The translations under genes and the position numbers were made by a program. Positions 35,040-47,800 of a stretch of DNA of 64,000 nt are shown here, in pieces (within the stretch, counting starts at the first letter, position 1; every line of letters starts with the position of its first letter). Under the pieces are notes generated by a model. It was given only the letters and a program-made list of their open reading frames with translations, was not told the origin of the DNA and ran no database searches. Origin of the DNA: Bacteroidota bacterium (GTDB lineage: Bacteria; Bacteroidota; Bacteroidia; Chitinophagales; Saprospiraceae); contig JASBVF010000025.1 in assembly GCA_030147525.1 (NCBI GenBank), positions 94,767 through 158,766 on the forward strand, written 5' to 3'.

Positions 35040-35187
35040 ACTCAATTAAATGACTTTGTAAAAAAGGCTGCTGACAACCAGCTGCTAAACATGGAACAAA
35101 ATGGCGGGAAAGGAGTTGGCGGGAAAATTTCTTCGGTAAAACCAAAAGAAACGCAGATAAAATGAAGAAAATGGGTTTCCGGGGGTA

Positions 35188-35235
35188 GATTTCACTGACT
35201 CCCGCAAAAAGGAATCAGCGGGAGTCAGTGAAATC
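35188..35235 (-). terminator. Perfect 18-bp hairpin after the S8-like gene
   Basis: GATTTCACTGACTCCCGC at 35188-35205 is exactly complementary to 35218-35235, with a 12-nt loop. It starts 18 nt past the stop codon. There is no T-tract on the minus strand (TACCCCC follows), so it may protect the 3' end or work with Rho. Confidence 0.65.
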
Positions 35236-35252
35236 GGGGATGGAAAGCCGTG

Positions 35253-38468
<3,216 letters not shown>

Positions 38469-38512
38469 ACAGGTCTGATAATTTCAAAGAAATGAAGGAT
38501 TTGGATAACACC

Positions 38513-38520
38513 CAAAGGTA
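38513..38520 (-). promoter_or_regulatory. -7 box for the S8-like gene
   Basis: The minus strand reads TACCTTTG, an exact consensus match 45 nt upstream of the start codon. No good -33 box. Confidence 0.6.
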
Positions 38521-38618
38521 ATGCGGGTAACCTTTTATCGAAGGAAAGGTTCCGGAAAAATGAGGGAATGAATTTCAGGAGACAGTATTAGACTGCGAGC
38601 CGTGAGGTTTTGTATATG

Positions 38619-38652
38619 GTTGAGATGGGTTGATTGAGTTGAGATGGGTTGA
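38619..38652. repeat. Short direct repeat GTTGAGATGGGTTGA x2
   Basis: The 15-mer occurs at 38619-38633 and 38638-38652, in the 356-bp gap between the two minus-strand secreted-protein genes. Meaning unknown. Confidence 0.6.
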
Positions 38653-38759
38653 GAAACGAATCATCTCAGGCACGCCTGACTATTGGTGAGGCGAGGTATG
38701 GATCAAAATCAAAGGCGGGTACAGGCGGTTAAAAGTGCGAAGACGAAGACAGGAATGTT

Positions 38760-38813
38760 TTCAACGGAGCGAAATGCAGCTAAAAATTATACCGGACATT
38801 TCGCTCCGTTGAA
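38760..38813 (-). terminator. Perfect 17-bp hairpin after the M43 protease gene
   Basis: TTCAACGGAGCGAAATG at 38760-38776 is exactly complementary to 38797-38813, with a 20-nt loop. It begins 12 nt after the gene's stop. Only a weak run (AAAAC on the minus strand) follows, so it is not a textbook intrinsic terminator. Confidence 0.65.
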
Positions 38814-38824
38814 GTGGCTCAAAC

Positions 38825-41800
38825 CTACAGGATCACTACCCTTCGCATGGCAACTGCCTCGCCTGCGAAGACTTTTACCCAGTAAACGCCGGGGCCGAAT
38901 GTTTGAAAATCAAGTTGCATGGTTTTCGATGAAACAAGCTCCTCCGGAATCGAGAACAGCTGCCGTCCGGTGATGTCAAAAACCTGAGCACCTACCCTTT
39001 CCGCCTTCGGCAAATCGAGCTGCAGCATAACCTTCCCTCCCGACGGGTTCGGGAAAAGCCGGATGGCATTCGCCAGTGCTACATCCGCTGCCTGGTTAAG
39101 CTGATCCACGACGATGACAGCTGATTGTGCTTCGCAGGTGTTGGCATCAATAACGGTAGCCTGGTAACTGCCTGCTGCAACTGCCAAAGGATTGAAGCCG
39201 GGCAAAAGCGTACCGCTTCCATTATACCAGGCAATGCTGAAAGGCCCCGTGCCGCCATTGACCGAAAAGCTGATGGTTCCGTCTGCCATGCTGCCCGAAG
39301 CCGGGGTGGTGCCGAGCAACTCAAAAACCAGCTCATCCGGTTCCGTTATTTCATAATCTTCCGTCAGTGTGCAACCGTTGGCATCCAAAACGGTGACGGT
39401 GTAATTACCCGCCGGAAGGTTTGACGGGCCGCCGCCGTGGCTCCACATGGTGGTGTAAGGCACAGTTCCCCCAGAAATCACCAGGTCAATGAAGCCGTCA
39501 GCATCGCCGTGACAGGAAGGTTCGTTGACGATGGAGACGAGGGAAATTTCACTTTGCACCGTCACGGTGAAAGTACAGGTGGCCGAATTGCCGAAGGCAT
39601 CCGTAGCCGTCCAGGTGACGGGCGTAGTGCCTGTGGGGAATACCTGACCGCTGTTGAAACCACTCGTCAGCACGAGCGTCACATTACTGCAAAGATCCAT
39701 CGCCGTTGGTAAACTATAGCTCACAGGCCCGCAAGTCGTTACCGAGATATTAGGAGGACAGGTCACTACCGGCGGCGTTTGATCGACCACGGTTACGATG
39801 GCCGTGCCGGTGCTTTGATTGTTGCTGGAATCGGTTACCTGCACCGTCACGGTATTTTGCCCCAGATTGGCACACGTAAATGTTTGTGGTGAAACCACAA
39901 CGCTGACCATACTGCAATTGTCGAATGACCCGTCATCGACCATGTCTCCGTTGATGGTCACGCTGCCGTTTGCTTCCAGGCTTACGGTGATATTTTGGGT
40001 AGAAACAACCGGTGGTGTAACATCTGCGGACACTACCGTCACTTGTCCCTGCGCCGCACAACCGCTTGCATCCGTTACCGTCACGCCGTAAACACCTGCC
40101 ACAACATTCTGAATCATAAAACTTGTACTGCCATTCGACCAGTTATAAGCAAATGGCCCTGAACCTCCCGTCACCGTTTCCACAGCTGCCATCCCATCGG
40201 CTACCGTCGGGCAACTGGCAGGCTGGGAAGATAAAATAAGCGACACCCCACAGAAGTAAGCCTCTACTTCAACGCTGGCAGTTGCTTCGCAACCGTTTCC
40301 GTCCGTTGCCGTGACGGTGTAGATACCGGGAGCGAGATTGCTGATATTCGCCGTTGAGGCGCCGTTGCTCCATTCGTATTGGTAATTGCTGCCGGTGCCG
40401 CCGTTAGCAGCTGCCGAAGCGGTGCCATCATTCGCATCGACGGCAGTTTCATGGGTGGAAGACGCCGAGATGCTCAACACCGGCCATTCGGTGATGGTCG
40501 TTGAATGCTGGGAGGAACATCCTGCCAGGTCGCTCACCGTCACGGAAATTGCACCGGGCGCAAGATTGCTGACAGATGAAGTGGCAGCGCTGTTACTCCA
40601 GCTGTAAGTTACAGGCGGCGTACTGCCGGTCACACTGACCGAAGCCGTGCCATCCTGCAATCCATTGCAACTTACATTGGTCGAACTGAGGCTGGATGAA
40701 AAACCGGCGCAGGAAACCTGGTTCACGGTCACCATTCCGCTCATTGTGCAACCAACCACATCCATCACCGTCACGCTGTATTCGCCGGGGGCAAGTCCCG
40801 TAATCATTGGCGTAATACCGCCATTGCTCCACAAATAAGTATAGCCCGGCGAGCCTCCCGAAACTGCCACCGAAGCCGTACCATCCTGCGCATTGAAAAC
40901 CGTTTCGCCGGTACTGCTCATGGTAAGGACGATGGCAGAGGGCTGACCGACCGTCGCCGTTTTTGTAGCCGGACAACCTGCGCCGCTGGTAACAGTTACC
41001 GTATAGTTTCCAGCCGTCAGATTATTAATCCCCGCTGTGGTTGCACCGTTGCTCCAAAGGTAAGTGTAGGGGCCGCTGCCATTTTGCGGCGTTGCAAACA
41101 CGGAACCGTTGCTGCCTCCGTTGCAGGAAACATTACCAATACTTGTATTGACGGAAAAACCGGCACAAATTGAAGTCACGGTCACCGTTGAGGTGCTTTC
41201 GCAACCATTGGCATTCGTCACGGTTACAGTGTAGGTGCCGGCAGTAAGTCCGGTGATGGTAGAGGTGTTTTGTGTGACAGCAGTTTGCATCACTCCGTTG
41301 CTCCAGTTGTAATTATAAGGTGCAACGCCGCCGGTGACAGTGACCGTTGCCGTACCGTTGCTGCCTCCGAAGGTAGTTACCTGTGTGGATGAAACGTTGA
41401 GCGTGGGCGCAGGCGCTTGAGGAACGTTTGCCGTAGCAACCACCTGACAGCCAAAACCATCCGTCACAGTGACGCTGACCTGTTGCGGACACAACTGGTA
41501 AATGGTTGGCAAATTATGCGATGCAGGCCAGCCTTCCCATTGGTAGCTAAGACTGCCGTTGTGGTTAGTCAGGTTAACCGTCGCACTTCCGTTACAGGCC
41601 CCCGGCGCATTGTCGCAACCGTTGGGAACAATGTCAAAACTTGAAGTGATCGCACTACAATCCATCCCCACCCGAATGTTGTCGATGTACAAACTATTAC
41701 CCCAACCTGAGAGATTAATCAGCGCCAGTGTCACATCCGAAAAGCCGTCGTAAGCGCTCAGATCAATAGTTTCAGTCCGCCATTGCGAAGCAAGCGGAAC

Positions 41801-43699
41801 AAAAGGCTGCGTAGTGGCCGGAGCAGTGGAAAGCTGCACACCGCCTTTCCTGTAAACCTGCTGGTTGAAATTCTGGGAGCAATTCGTTGCGACCAATACC
41901 AGCAGTGAATCCGTCAAAAAATTATCGTAAGGTGCGTAAGCTACATCGAATTTAAGCTGGGCGCCTGTTACATTACTGAAATCAAAATGCCGGGTAATGA
42001 GCGCATCGATGGTGCCGTAGGGATTGTTGTTGATGGTCCCTTCGAAGTTATTGAAAACAGCGGAAGTAGCACCAACCCCAAAACCGGATGCATTGTCGGT
42101 CAATTCCCAGGCAAAATCATCGCTGGTGATGTTGAATTCAAAAACGCCGGTGGAAGTTGGAAATCCCGTTTCACCTTCAAAATCCTCGCTGACCGGCAGG
42201 GCTAAAGCGACGTGGGTAAAAAGCAACGCAGCAGTCGTATCGTTTGCCAATCTTTCATCTGTCATCCCATTTGGCTGTTGGGTGTAAATGGAAAGTGTGT
42301 ACTGCCCTAAAGGCGGTGAAAAGGCAGGCAGCGTGACGTCGGTACTTTGCCCCGGAAACAGGTTTCCGGTCCAGGAATAGTTAACCGGCAATGCAGTACC
42401 GGCCTGCAAGGTGATCGTGGCAGAAGTAAGATCTTCCGTTCCGAAATTTCGCAACGTGACCAGCGGCGTCAATTGATTCGGTGTGCAGGTAACTTCTTCG
42501 GGTGAAATGATCCGGGTGATGCCGGCGTCGTTGGCCGGAATGGTGCACTGCGCCGGAGCGTTTTGAATGAGGCCATTCCGGCTGCCATACCCAAATCCCT
42601 GCGAGGTGCCGTTAAGCACAGCCCTCATGACGTTGACCTGGCCATTGGTGAAAGAAGTATAACAATTCTCCGTCACGTAGTCCATGTAGTTGACGTAGAG
42701 GTGTTCGTTGCCGCAGGAAACAGGGCCTGCCGGGTAGCCTTCGTTGCAATTCAGCGTGACGTATTCACGGGTCGATTTATCCATGTTTGGAGTATCTGCA
42801 ATGCCATCGTCGTTGTTGCAGGAATTTCCGTTAAAAGTGTGTGGCAAACCGAGGTAATGCCCTGTCTCATGCGTCAGTGCCCGCCAACCTGAAACACCAA
42901 ACCCAGGCGCTCCAAACCAGCGATAATCAATGACGACACCATCCTGATTGGAGCCGATGAGACCGGGAGTCGGATAGTTGGAAAACCCGACCACACCGCC
43001 GGCCGACGTCGTACCGGGTATTGGAAGTACGTAAATATTGAAGTAGCGCAGGGGATCCCACTTGGTTTGAGGTTTGATAAAAGAATTGATATTGTTGTTA
43101 TTCCAGGAAGAACCGGTCACTTGCAGGTTGTGGCGGGTGATGCCGACCGTCGGGTTACCTACAGGATCAACAGTGGCGAGGCAAAAGTCAATGTTGGGCG
43201 TACCTGCCAGGTTAAACCAGGGACCGGGAGTATTGAAAAACTGTGGATTGAGGGAAGCGAAATCTTCGTTCAGGATCTCAAGCTGCGCCAGAATCTGAGC
43301 AGCGGAAAGGTTCTGCCCCTGCCCCACCGGTTCGCCGTTGTGAATCACGTGCACGACAACAGATACCGTCATCAGCGGTGGAACGGTGCTTTTTTCTGCT
43401 CCGCCAACTTCTGAAAGCGTGGGCACCACCTCTTCGAGGTAATGTTTCATTTCCTGTTCAAAATCCGGGTCTTCCTGAGCGTGCTTGTGATTCATTTCAT
43501 CGAAAGCACAAATGGGAAAAGTTGGAGAAGAGGAAGCAGATTCTGCAGGCGCCTGCACCAGATTCGGACCAATGAAACTACTTTTACCGTGGCCGGAAGG
43601 CAGTGTTTGGTTACCGGACTGGCCAGCCTTGAAAATCTGTGCGAAGGAAAATACAGGGAGAAATGCTCCCAGGACAAGGAGTGTTGTAATACGGTTCAT
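38825..43699 (-). CDS. T9SS-secreted M43 metalloprotease with SprB repeats and HYR domains
   Basis: 1624 residues. Signal peptide ending near FSFAQ. The M43 (pappalysin-like) protease domain spans about 110-375, with zinc site HETGHYLGLPH at 277-287 and Met-turn NYMDY at 337-341. A CARDB-like and a carbohydrate-binding/MAM-like region follow (to about 680). Then about seven SprB-type repeats of about 75 residues (GG-x-x-P-Y-x-Y-x-W-S-N-G ... L-x-x-G-x-Y-x-V-T-V-T-D-x-x-G-C), a HYR pair (TPPVV motifs), two more SprB repeats, and a type-A sorting tail (RLFPNPSGGKVMLQLDLP). It should be a cell-surface protease. The modular tail likely provides length or adhesion. Confidence 0.9.
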   Translation of the reverse strand: MNRITTLLVLGAFLPVFSFAQIFKAGQSGNQTLPSGHGKSSFIGPNLVQAPAESASSSPTFPICAFDEMNHKHAQEDPDFEQEMKHYLEEVVPTLSEVGGAEKSTVPPLMTVSVVVHVIHNGEPVGQGQNLSAAQILAQLEILNEDFASLNPQFFNTPGPWFNLAGTPNIDFCLATVDPVGNPTVGITRHNLQVTGSSWNNNNINSFIKPQTKWDPLRYFNIYVLPIPGTTSAGGVVGFSNYPTPGLIGSNQDGVVIDYRWFGAPGFGVSGWRALTHETGHYLGLPHTFNGNSCNNDDGIADTPNMDKSTREYVTLNCNEGYPAGPVSCGNEHLYVNYMDYVTENCYTSFTNGQVNVMRAVLNGTSQGFGYGSRNGLIQNAPAQCTIPANDAGITRIISPEEVTCTPNQLTPLVTLRNFGTEDLTSATITLQAGTALPVNYSWTGNLFPGQSTDVTLPAFSPPLGQYTLSIYTQQPNGMTDERLANDTTAALLFTHVALALPVSEDFEGETGFPTSTGVFEFNITSDDFAWELTDNASGFGVGATSAVFNNFEGTINNNPYGTIDALITRHFDFSNVTGAQLKFDVAYAPYDNFLTDSLLVLVATNCSQNFNQQVYRKGGVQLSTAPATTQPFVPLASQWRTETIDLSAYDGFSDVTLALINLSGWGNSLYIDNIRVGMDCSAITSSFDIVPNGCDNAPGACNGSATVNLTNHNGSLSYQWEGWPASHNLPTIYQLCPQQVSVTVTDGFGCQVVATANVPQAPAPTLNVSSTQVTTFGGSNGTATVTVTGGVAPYNYNWSNGVMQTAVTQNTSTITGLTAGTYTVTVTNANGCESTSTVTVTSICAGFSVNTSIGNVSCNGGSNGSVFATPQNGSGPYTYLWSNGATTAGINNLTAGNYTVTVTSGAGCPATKTATVGQPSAIVLTMSSTGETVFNAQDGTASVAVSGGSPGYTYLWSNGGITPMITGLAPGEYSVTVMDVVGCTMSGMVTVNQVSCAGFSSSLSSTNVSCNGLQDGTASVSVTGSTPPVTYSWSNSAATSSVSNLAPGAISVTVSDLAGCSSQHSTTITEWPVLSISASSTHETAVDANDGTASAAANGGTGSNYQYEWSNGASTANISNLAPGIYTVTATDGNGCEATASVEVEAYFCGVSLILSSQPASCPTVADGMAAVETVTGGSGPFAYNWSNGSTSFMIQNVVAGVYGVTVTDASGCAAQGQVTVVSADVTPPVVSTQNITVSLEANGSVTINGDMVDDGSFDNCSMVSVVVSPQTFTCANLGQNTVTVQVTDSSNNQSTGTAIVTVVDQTPPVVTCPPNISVTTCGPVSYSLPTAMDLCSNVTLVLTSGFNSGQVFPTGTTPVTWTATDAFGNSATCTFTVTVQSEISLVSIVNEPSCHGDADGFIDLVISGGTVPYTTMWSHGGGPSNLPAGNYTVTVLDANGCTLTEDYEITEPDELVFELLGTTPASGSMADGTISFSVNGGTGPFSIAWYNGSGTLLPGFNPLAVAAGSYQATVIDANTCEAQSAVIVVDQLNQAADVALANAIRLFPNPSGGKVMLQLDLPKAERVGAQVFDITGRQLFSIPEELVSSKTMQLDFQTFGPGVYWVKVFAGEAVAMRRVVIL

Positions 43700-44033
43700 T
43701 CACGGGATATTTAATCGGTTAAAAGACAGTGCAAGGTAAATAAATCGTTTGAAATCGCCAATTCAGCCCATCCGGCCTGGATGGTTGAAAAATAACATAT
43801 CACAAATTTTCAGCCAACTTACCTTTCTACGGTTCATGGAGTTGCATTTGAATACAAATTTGAAATTCCGGCACTCAGATTTGTGGAATACAGCTCCTGA
43901 AAAACTCCAGTTTCAAAACTTTTCCCTTCCATTTACTCATTTTTCAATCAGACTCAGGAACAAAATAAACCCTTTCGACCTTGCATTTATAAAAAGAATA
44001 AATGTCGCTGAGGAGGCGTAGCACACAAACGAT
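43700..44033. other. Divergent intergenic region upstream of the M43 gene
   Basis: About 330 bp. On the minus strand TTTACCTTGC near 43731-43740 is close to a -7 box for the M43 gene (one T short). A 90-codon plus-strand frame (43749-44021) has no signal, promoter or protein-like composition and is not called. Confidence 0.4.
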
Positions 44034-44068
44034 TTTGGGTGAAAAAATCATTTTAAAAAATAATTTTG
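44034..44068 (+). promoter_or_regulatory. Promoter of the 44112 gene (-33 and -7 boxes)
   Basis: TTTG (44034-44037), a 23-nt spacer and TAATTTTG (44061-44068). The spacer is at the long end of the known range. The start codon is 43 nt downstream. Confidence 0.55.
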
Positions 44069-44111
44069 CGCCTGTCCGGCATTGCGACGTTCGCTTTTCA
44101 AAATTTGAACT

Positions 44112-44540
44112 ATGAAAAAAAATTACTTGCCTGCATTTCTTTTTCTATTCTCATTGTCTACCTTTGTTCAGGCTCAACAGCCAACAGCTCACACGAACTT
44201 ACCCATAGACAGCCGTCTTTATGATGCCTTCGACGGCGAATACCTTGAAAGTTTAAGTACCGGCAACCCGTTCCTGCTTCAACGCTGGAACTTTTACCTC
44301 GATCATTCGTGGTACCTGACTACGTTGCCCGACGAAAAAGCAAATGATGACTATCCGGTGATCCGAATCGAAGACCCGGACAACATCAATATTTTCCTGC
44401 TCGAAAAAGAGTTTCGGATCCGAAGCGACTGGGAAAAACAAATGATTTACAGCATTGAAAACAGCGACCAGGCTTTGGTCATGATTCCCGGAAAGGAATT
44501 TACCCGAAAACTGAACGAGCATCTTGGACGAAGGCATTAG
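44112..44540 (+). CDS. Small secreted protein of unknown function
   Basis: 142 residues. Signal peptide MKKNYLPAFLFLFSLSTFVQAQ. The mature part is acidic and aromatic, with LYDAFDGEYLESL and FLLQRWNFYLDHSWYLTTLP, and ends basic (GRRH). No family is recognised and no sorting tail is present, so it is likely periplasmic. It precedes the gliding-type protein gene by 263 bp, with a hairpin between them. Similar small secreted proteins next to CHU_C genes may be accessory, but that is only inference. Confidence 0.7.
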   Translation: MKKNYLPAFLFLFSLSTFVQAQQPTAHTNLPIDSRLYDAFDGEYLESLSTGNPFLLQRWNFYLDHSWYLTTLPDEKANDDYPVIRIEDPDNINIFLLEKEFRIRSDWEKQMIYSIENSDQALVMIPGKEFTRKLNEHLGRRH

Positions 44541-44633
44541 TTTTTTTTGAACATTAAGCAGAGCCCCGTCGGTTTTATTTTTAGAAGTAATCTCACACAC
44601 TACACAGGTACACTCAGCCTGACATCCCACACA

Positions 44634-44661
44634 TTCAACAAGGCCCGGCTGGCCGTTGAAC
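44634..44661 (+). terminator. Hairpin after the small secreted protein gene
   Basis: TTCAAC-(AAA bulge)-GGCC, loop CGGCT, GGCC-GTTGAA. A second small hairpin, ACTTCCG-TTGC-CGGAAGT, lies at 44687-44704. Neither has a T-tract. They fill the 263-bp gap before the next gene. Confidence 0.4.
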
Positions 44662-44803
44662 ATCCCGTGAATGAAAATTTGAAGTACTTCCGTTGCCGGA
44701 AGTAAAAAGCGGCAGGTCTGCGCCTGAACCCCTGCAGGGTGAAAGCAGGTCCTCACTTTTTCAATTTGACCTAATCAACACACGAACCTGACAGAAAGTA
44801 ATT

Positions 44804-47800
44804 ATGAATCTAAAAGCTACACTCGCTACACTCATGACGCTCTGCTGCTCCCTCGCCTGGGGACAGAATTACCTCATGAACGCAAACCTGACCACCGTCA
44901 CCGACTGTTCCGGTTTTTTCATGGATAGTGGCGGAGGCGCCGGCCCTTACGCTCCCAACCAGAGTTTCACTACGACCATTTGCCCGGATATGACTTCCGG
45001 TACGCATGTTCAGCTTGTTTTCAGCGGAACGCAAATCGGTACGGGCGATGCGCTTTGCTTTTTTGACGGAACAAATACCAGCGCACCTTCACTGGGGTGT
45101 GCTGCTGATTTTGGTACCAACAGTTCGTTCATCATTCAGGCAACGGCCGTGAATTCCTCAGGATGTCTGACCATTACGTTCAATTCGGATGCAACGGATG
45201 AAGGCGCAGGTTGGAGTGCCGATATTAACTGCATACCTGCCTGTCAGACCATCATGGCTGTGCTGGACAATACCAATCCGGCTGTTATGCCTTCTGACAC
45301 CGGATGGATTGATATTTGTCCCGGCGACCGGGTGTTTTTCTATGGGAAAGGCGAGTATCCTCAAAACGGCTCGGTTTACAATCATTCTGACCTCACCAGT
45401 GACTTCGAGTGGGACTTCGGAGATGGTGTCATTACCTATGGCCCCAATGTTTCTCATGTTTTTGACGAGCCCGGAGGTTACGTGGTGCAAATGAAAATCA
45501 CGGATCAGTTTGGCTGCACCAATAATAACTTCATCAGTCAGCGCATAAGGGTCGCACCCAAACCTGTTTTTGCCATGGGTGATTTTACCGAACAAATCTG
45601 CGCCGGTGACACCGTGCACCTGAATGCCGTAGTGGACAGCGTAGACAACATTCACACGGTTTCCGTCATGGCTTCGGAGGGTGGGTTTCAAACTGCCGGT
45701 GTACGTTCAGACTCTTTGGCTTTGCCGGACGGAAACGGTTCGTCTTACGAAACTACGATTTCTTTTTCCGGCTTTGAGCCAGGCCAGATTTTATCAAACA
45801 TCAACGACCTGCTGGGCATTTTTGTCAACATGGAACATTCCTGGATGCGGGACCTTCAAATCAGGCTGACCTGCCCCAACGGACAAAATATTTTACTCCA
45901 TAACCACCCCGGCCAAACCGGCGGCGAAGTTTTTCTCGGCATCCCTTACGAAGCGGACGAAGGCTTCCTGACACCGGTTCCCGGAACAGGCTACGATTAC
46001 GGCTGGTCGGCTAACCCGGATTTTAACTACACCTGGATTGAATACGCCAATGCCTTTTCACCCGGCACGCTCCCTTCCGGTACTTATGAACCTTATGAAT
46101 CGCTGAATTCATTGCTCGGTTGTCCGCTCAACGGCGACTGGACCATCGAAGTAACGGACCTTTGGGCCATCGACAATGGCTACATTTTTTCCTGGGCCAT
46201 CGATTTTAACCCGGATATTTATCCAGATATCGAAGTTTTTTCACCGGCGCTGACCAGTTGGAGCTGGAACCAGCATCCTTCCATCTATTTCTCCATGCCG
46301 GATTCCATTTCAGGTTCTCCGGTGAATGCAGGGGAAGTTGCTTACACCTTTACTGTCAACGACGAATTCGGTTGCGCCTGGGATACGACGGTGGACATTC
46401 AGGTGCTGCCATTTACCCATCCTGACTGCCATTCCTGTCTGGATATTCTTTCGCCTGAAAATGACACTACCATTTGCCAGGGTGAACCGGTTGCGCTCGA
46501 TGTTTTCAGTCCTGTAGATGCCGTTTCAGCAGTTACTTTTGAGTCTTATGATGACTACCCCATCGGCGCCAGTAATCACCCGCCGGCCAATCCTTATAAC
46601 TCGGTGATCAATATCAATTCCATTAAACCCCTCGCTATTACCAACGTTGCCAACGACATTGTTTCCGTTTGCCTCGATTTGAACACCGATTTTGATGCGG
46701 ATATCAACCTCTTCCTCGTTTCACCCAACAACATGGTGCTCATGCTTTCTACCAACAACGGAGGAAGCGGTGACAATTACACGCAGACCTGTTTCACCCC
46801 GACTGCCACCATCCCCATTACCGCAGGTTCAGCCCCGTTCACCGGAAATTTCCTGCCCGAAGGTAACTGGAACGTACTCAACGGCGTTCCCATCAATGGC
46901 AATTGGAAGCTTCGGGTCTCGGATGCCTTCGGCGTCAACGCCATGGGAAAACTGAACTGGTGGAGCATTACATTTAATTCTCAAAACAACATTACCTACA
47001 CCTGGACTCCCACCACAGGTCTGTCCTGTACTACCTGCCCCACCCCGACGGCTACTCCGATGAACAACACCAACTACATCGTCACTGCCAATGACAGTTA
47101 CGGCTGCGTCTCAAAAGATACAATCAGTCTGACCGTACTCAACAGCTTTACCGCTCCCACGGTCACTTTGCAACAAGGCAATGGTGAAATAATCGCCAAC
47201 TGGAATGACGTAAGCCCCGGTCTCAGTTACGAAGTAAACATCAACAACACTGGCTGGATGGCCTCCAACAATGGCAATCTCTCACACATCATCAGTGGCC
47301 TTTCCAATGGCGATCAGGTAGACGTGCAGGTGAGGGTGAATGTGAATGGCGCTGCCTGTCAGGTTGGTGTGGGGGCGGCAGATATGATGTATCAGTTTTG
47401 TCCGATTGATTTAGCGGCGGTCACTCCGGCGCCGTACGCAGTTTCCTGCAACGGCCTCTGCGACGGAACTATTACGCTTACCGCTCCGGGCGGAGTACCA
47501 CCCTACAGTTTTTCCGTAACAAATACCACTTCCGGTAATCAGTTCAGCACGCCGGACAGTGTGCTCACAGGATTGTGTGTGGGCAACTTTACCGTCATCG
47601 CACAGGATGCAACTGGTTGCCTTGACACCTTAAATTTTACCGTAAATGATCAACCCGCCATCAATATCACGGCAATGGCCGTCAGTCCCACTACCTGCAA
47701 TGCCGGTAGTGATGGCTGTGCAACCGTCAGCGCAACAGGCGGCGCCGGAGGATTTACCTATACCTGGGACAATCCCAACATGTCCACCCAGCAGAACATT

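Noticed and set aside
43749..44021. 90-codon open frame upstream of the 44112 promoter
   Set aside because: No signal, no domain, and it sits in a divergent promoter region.
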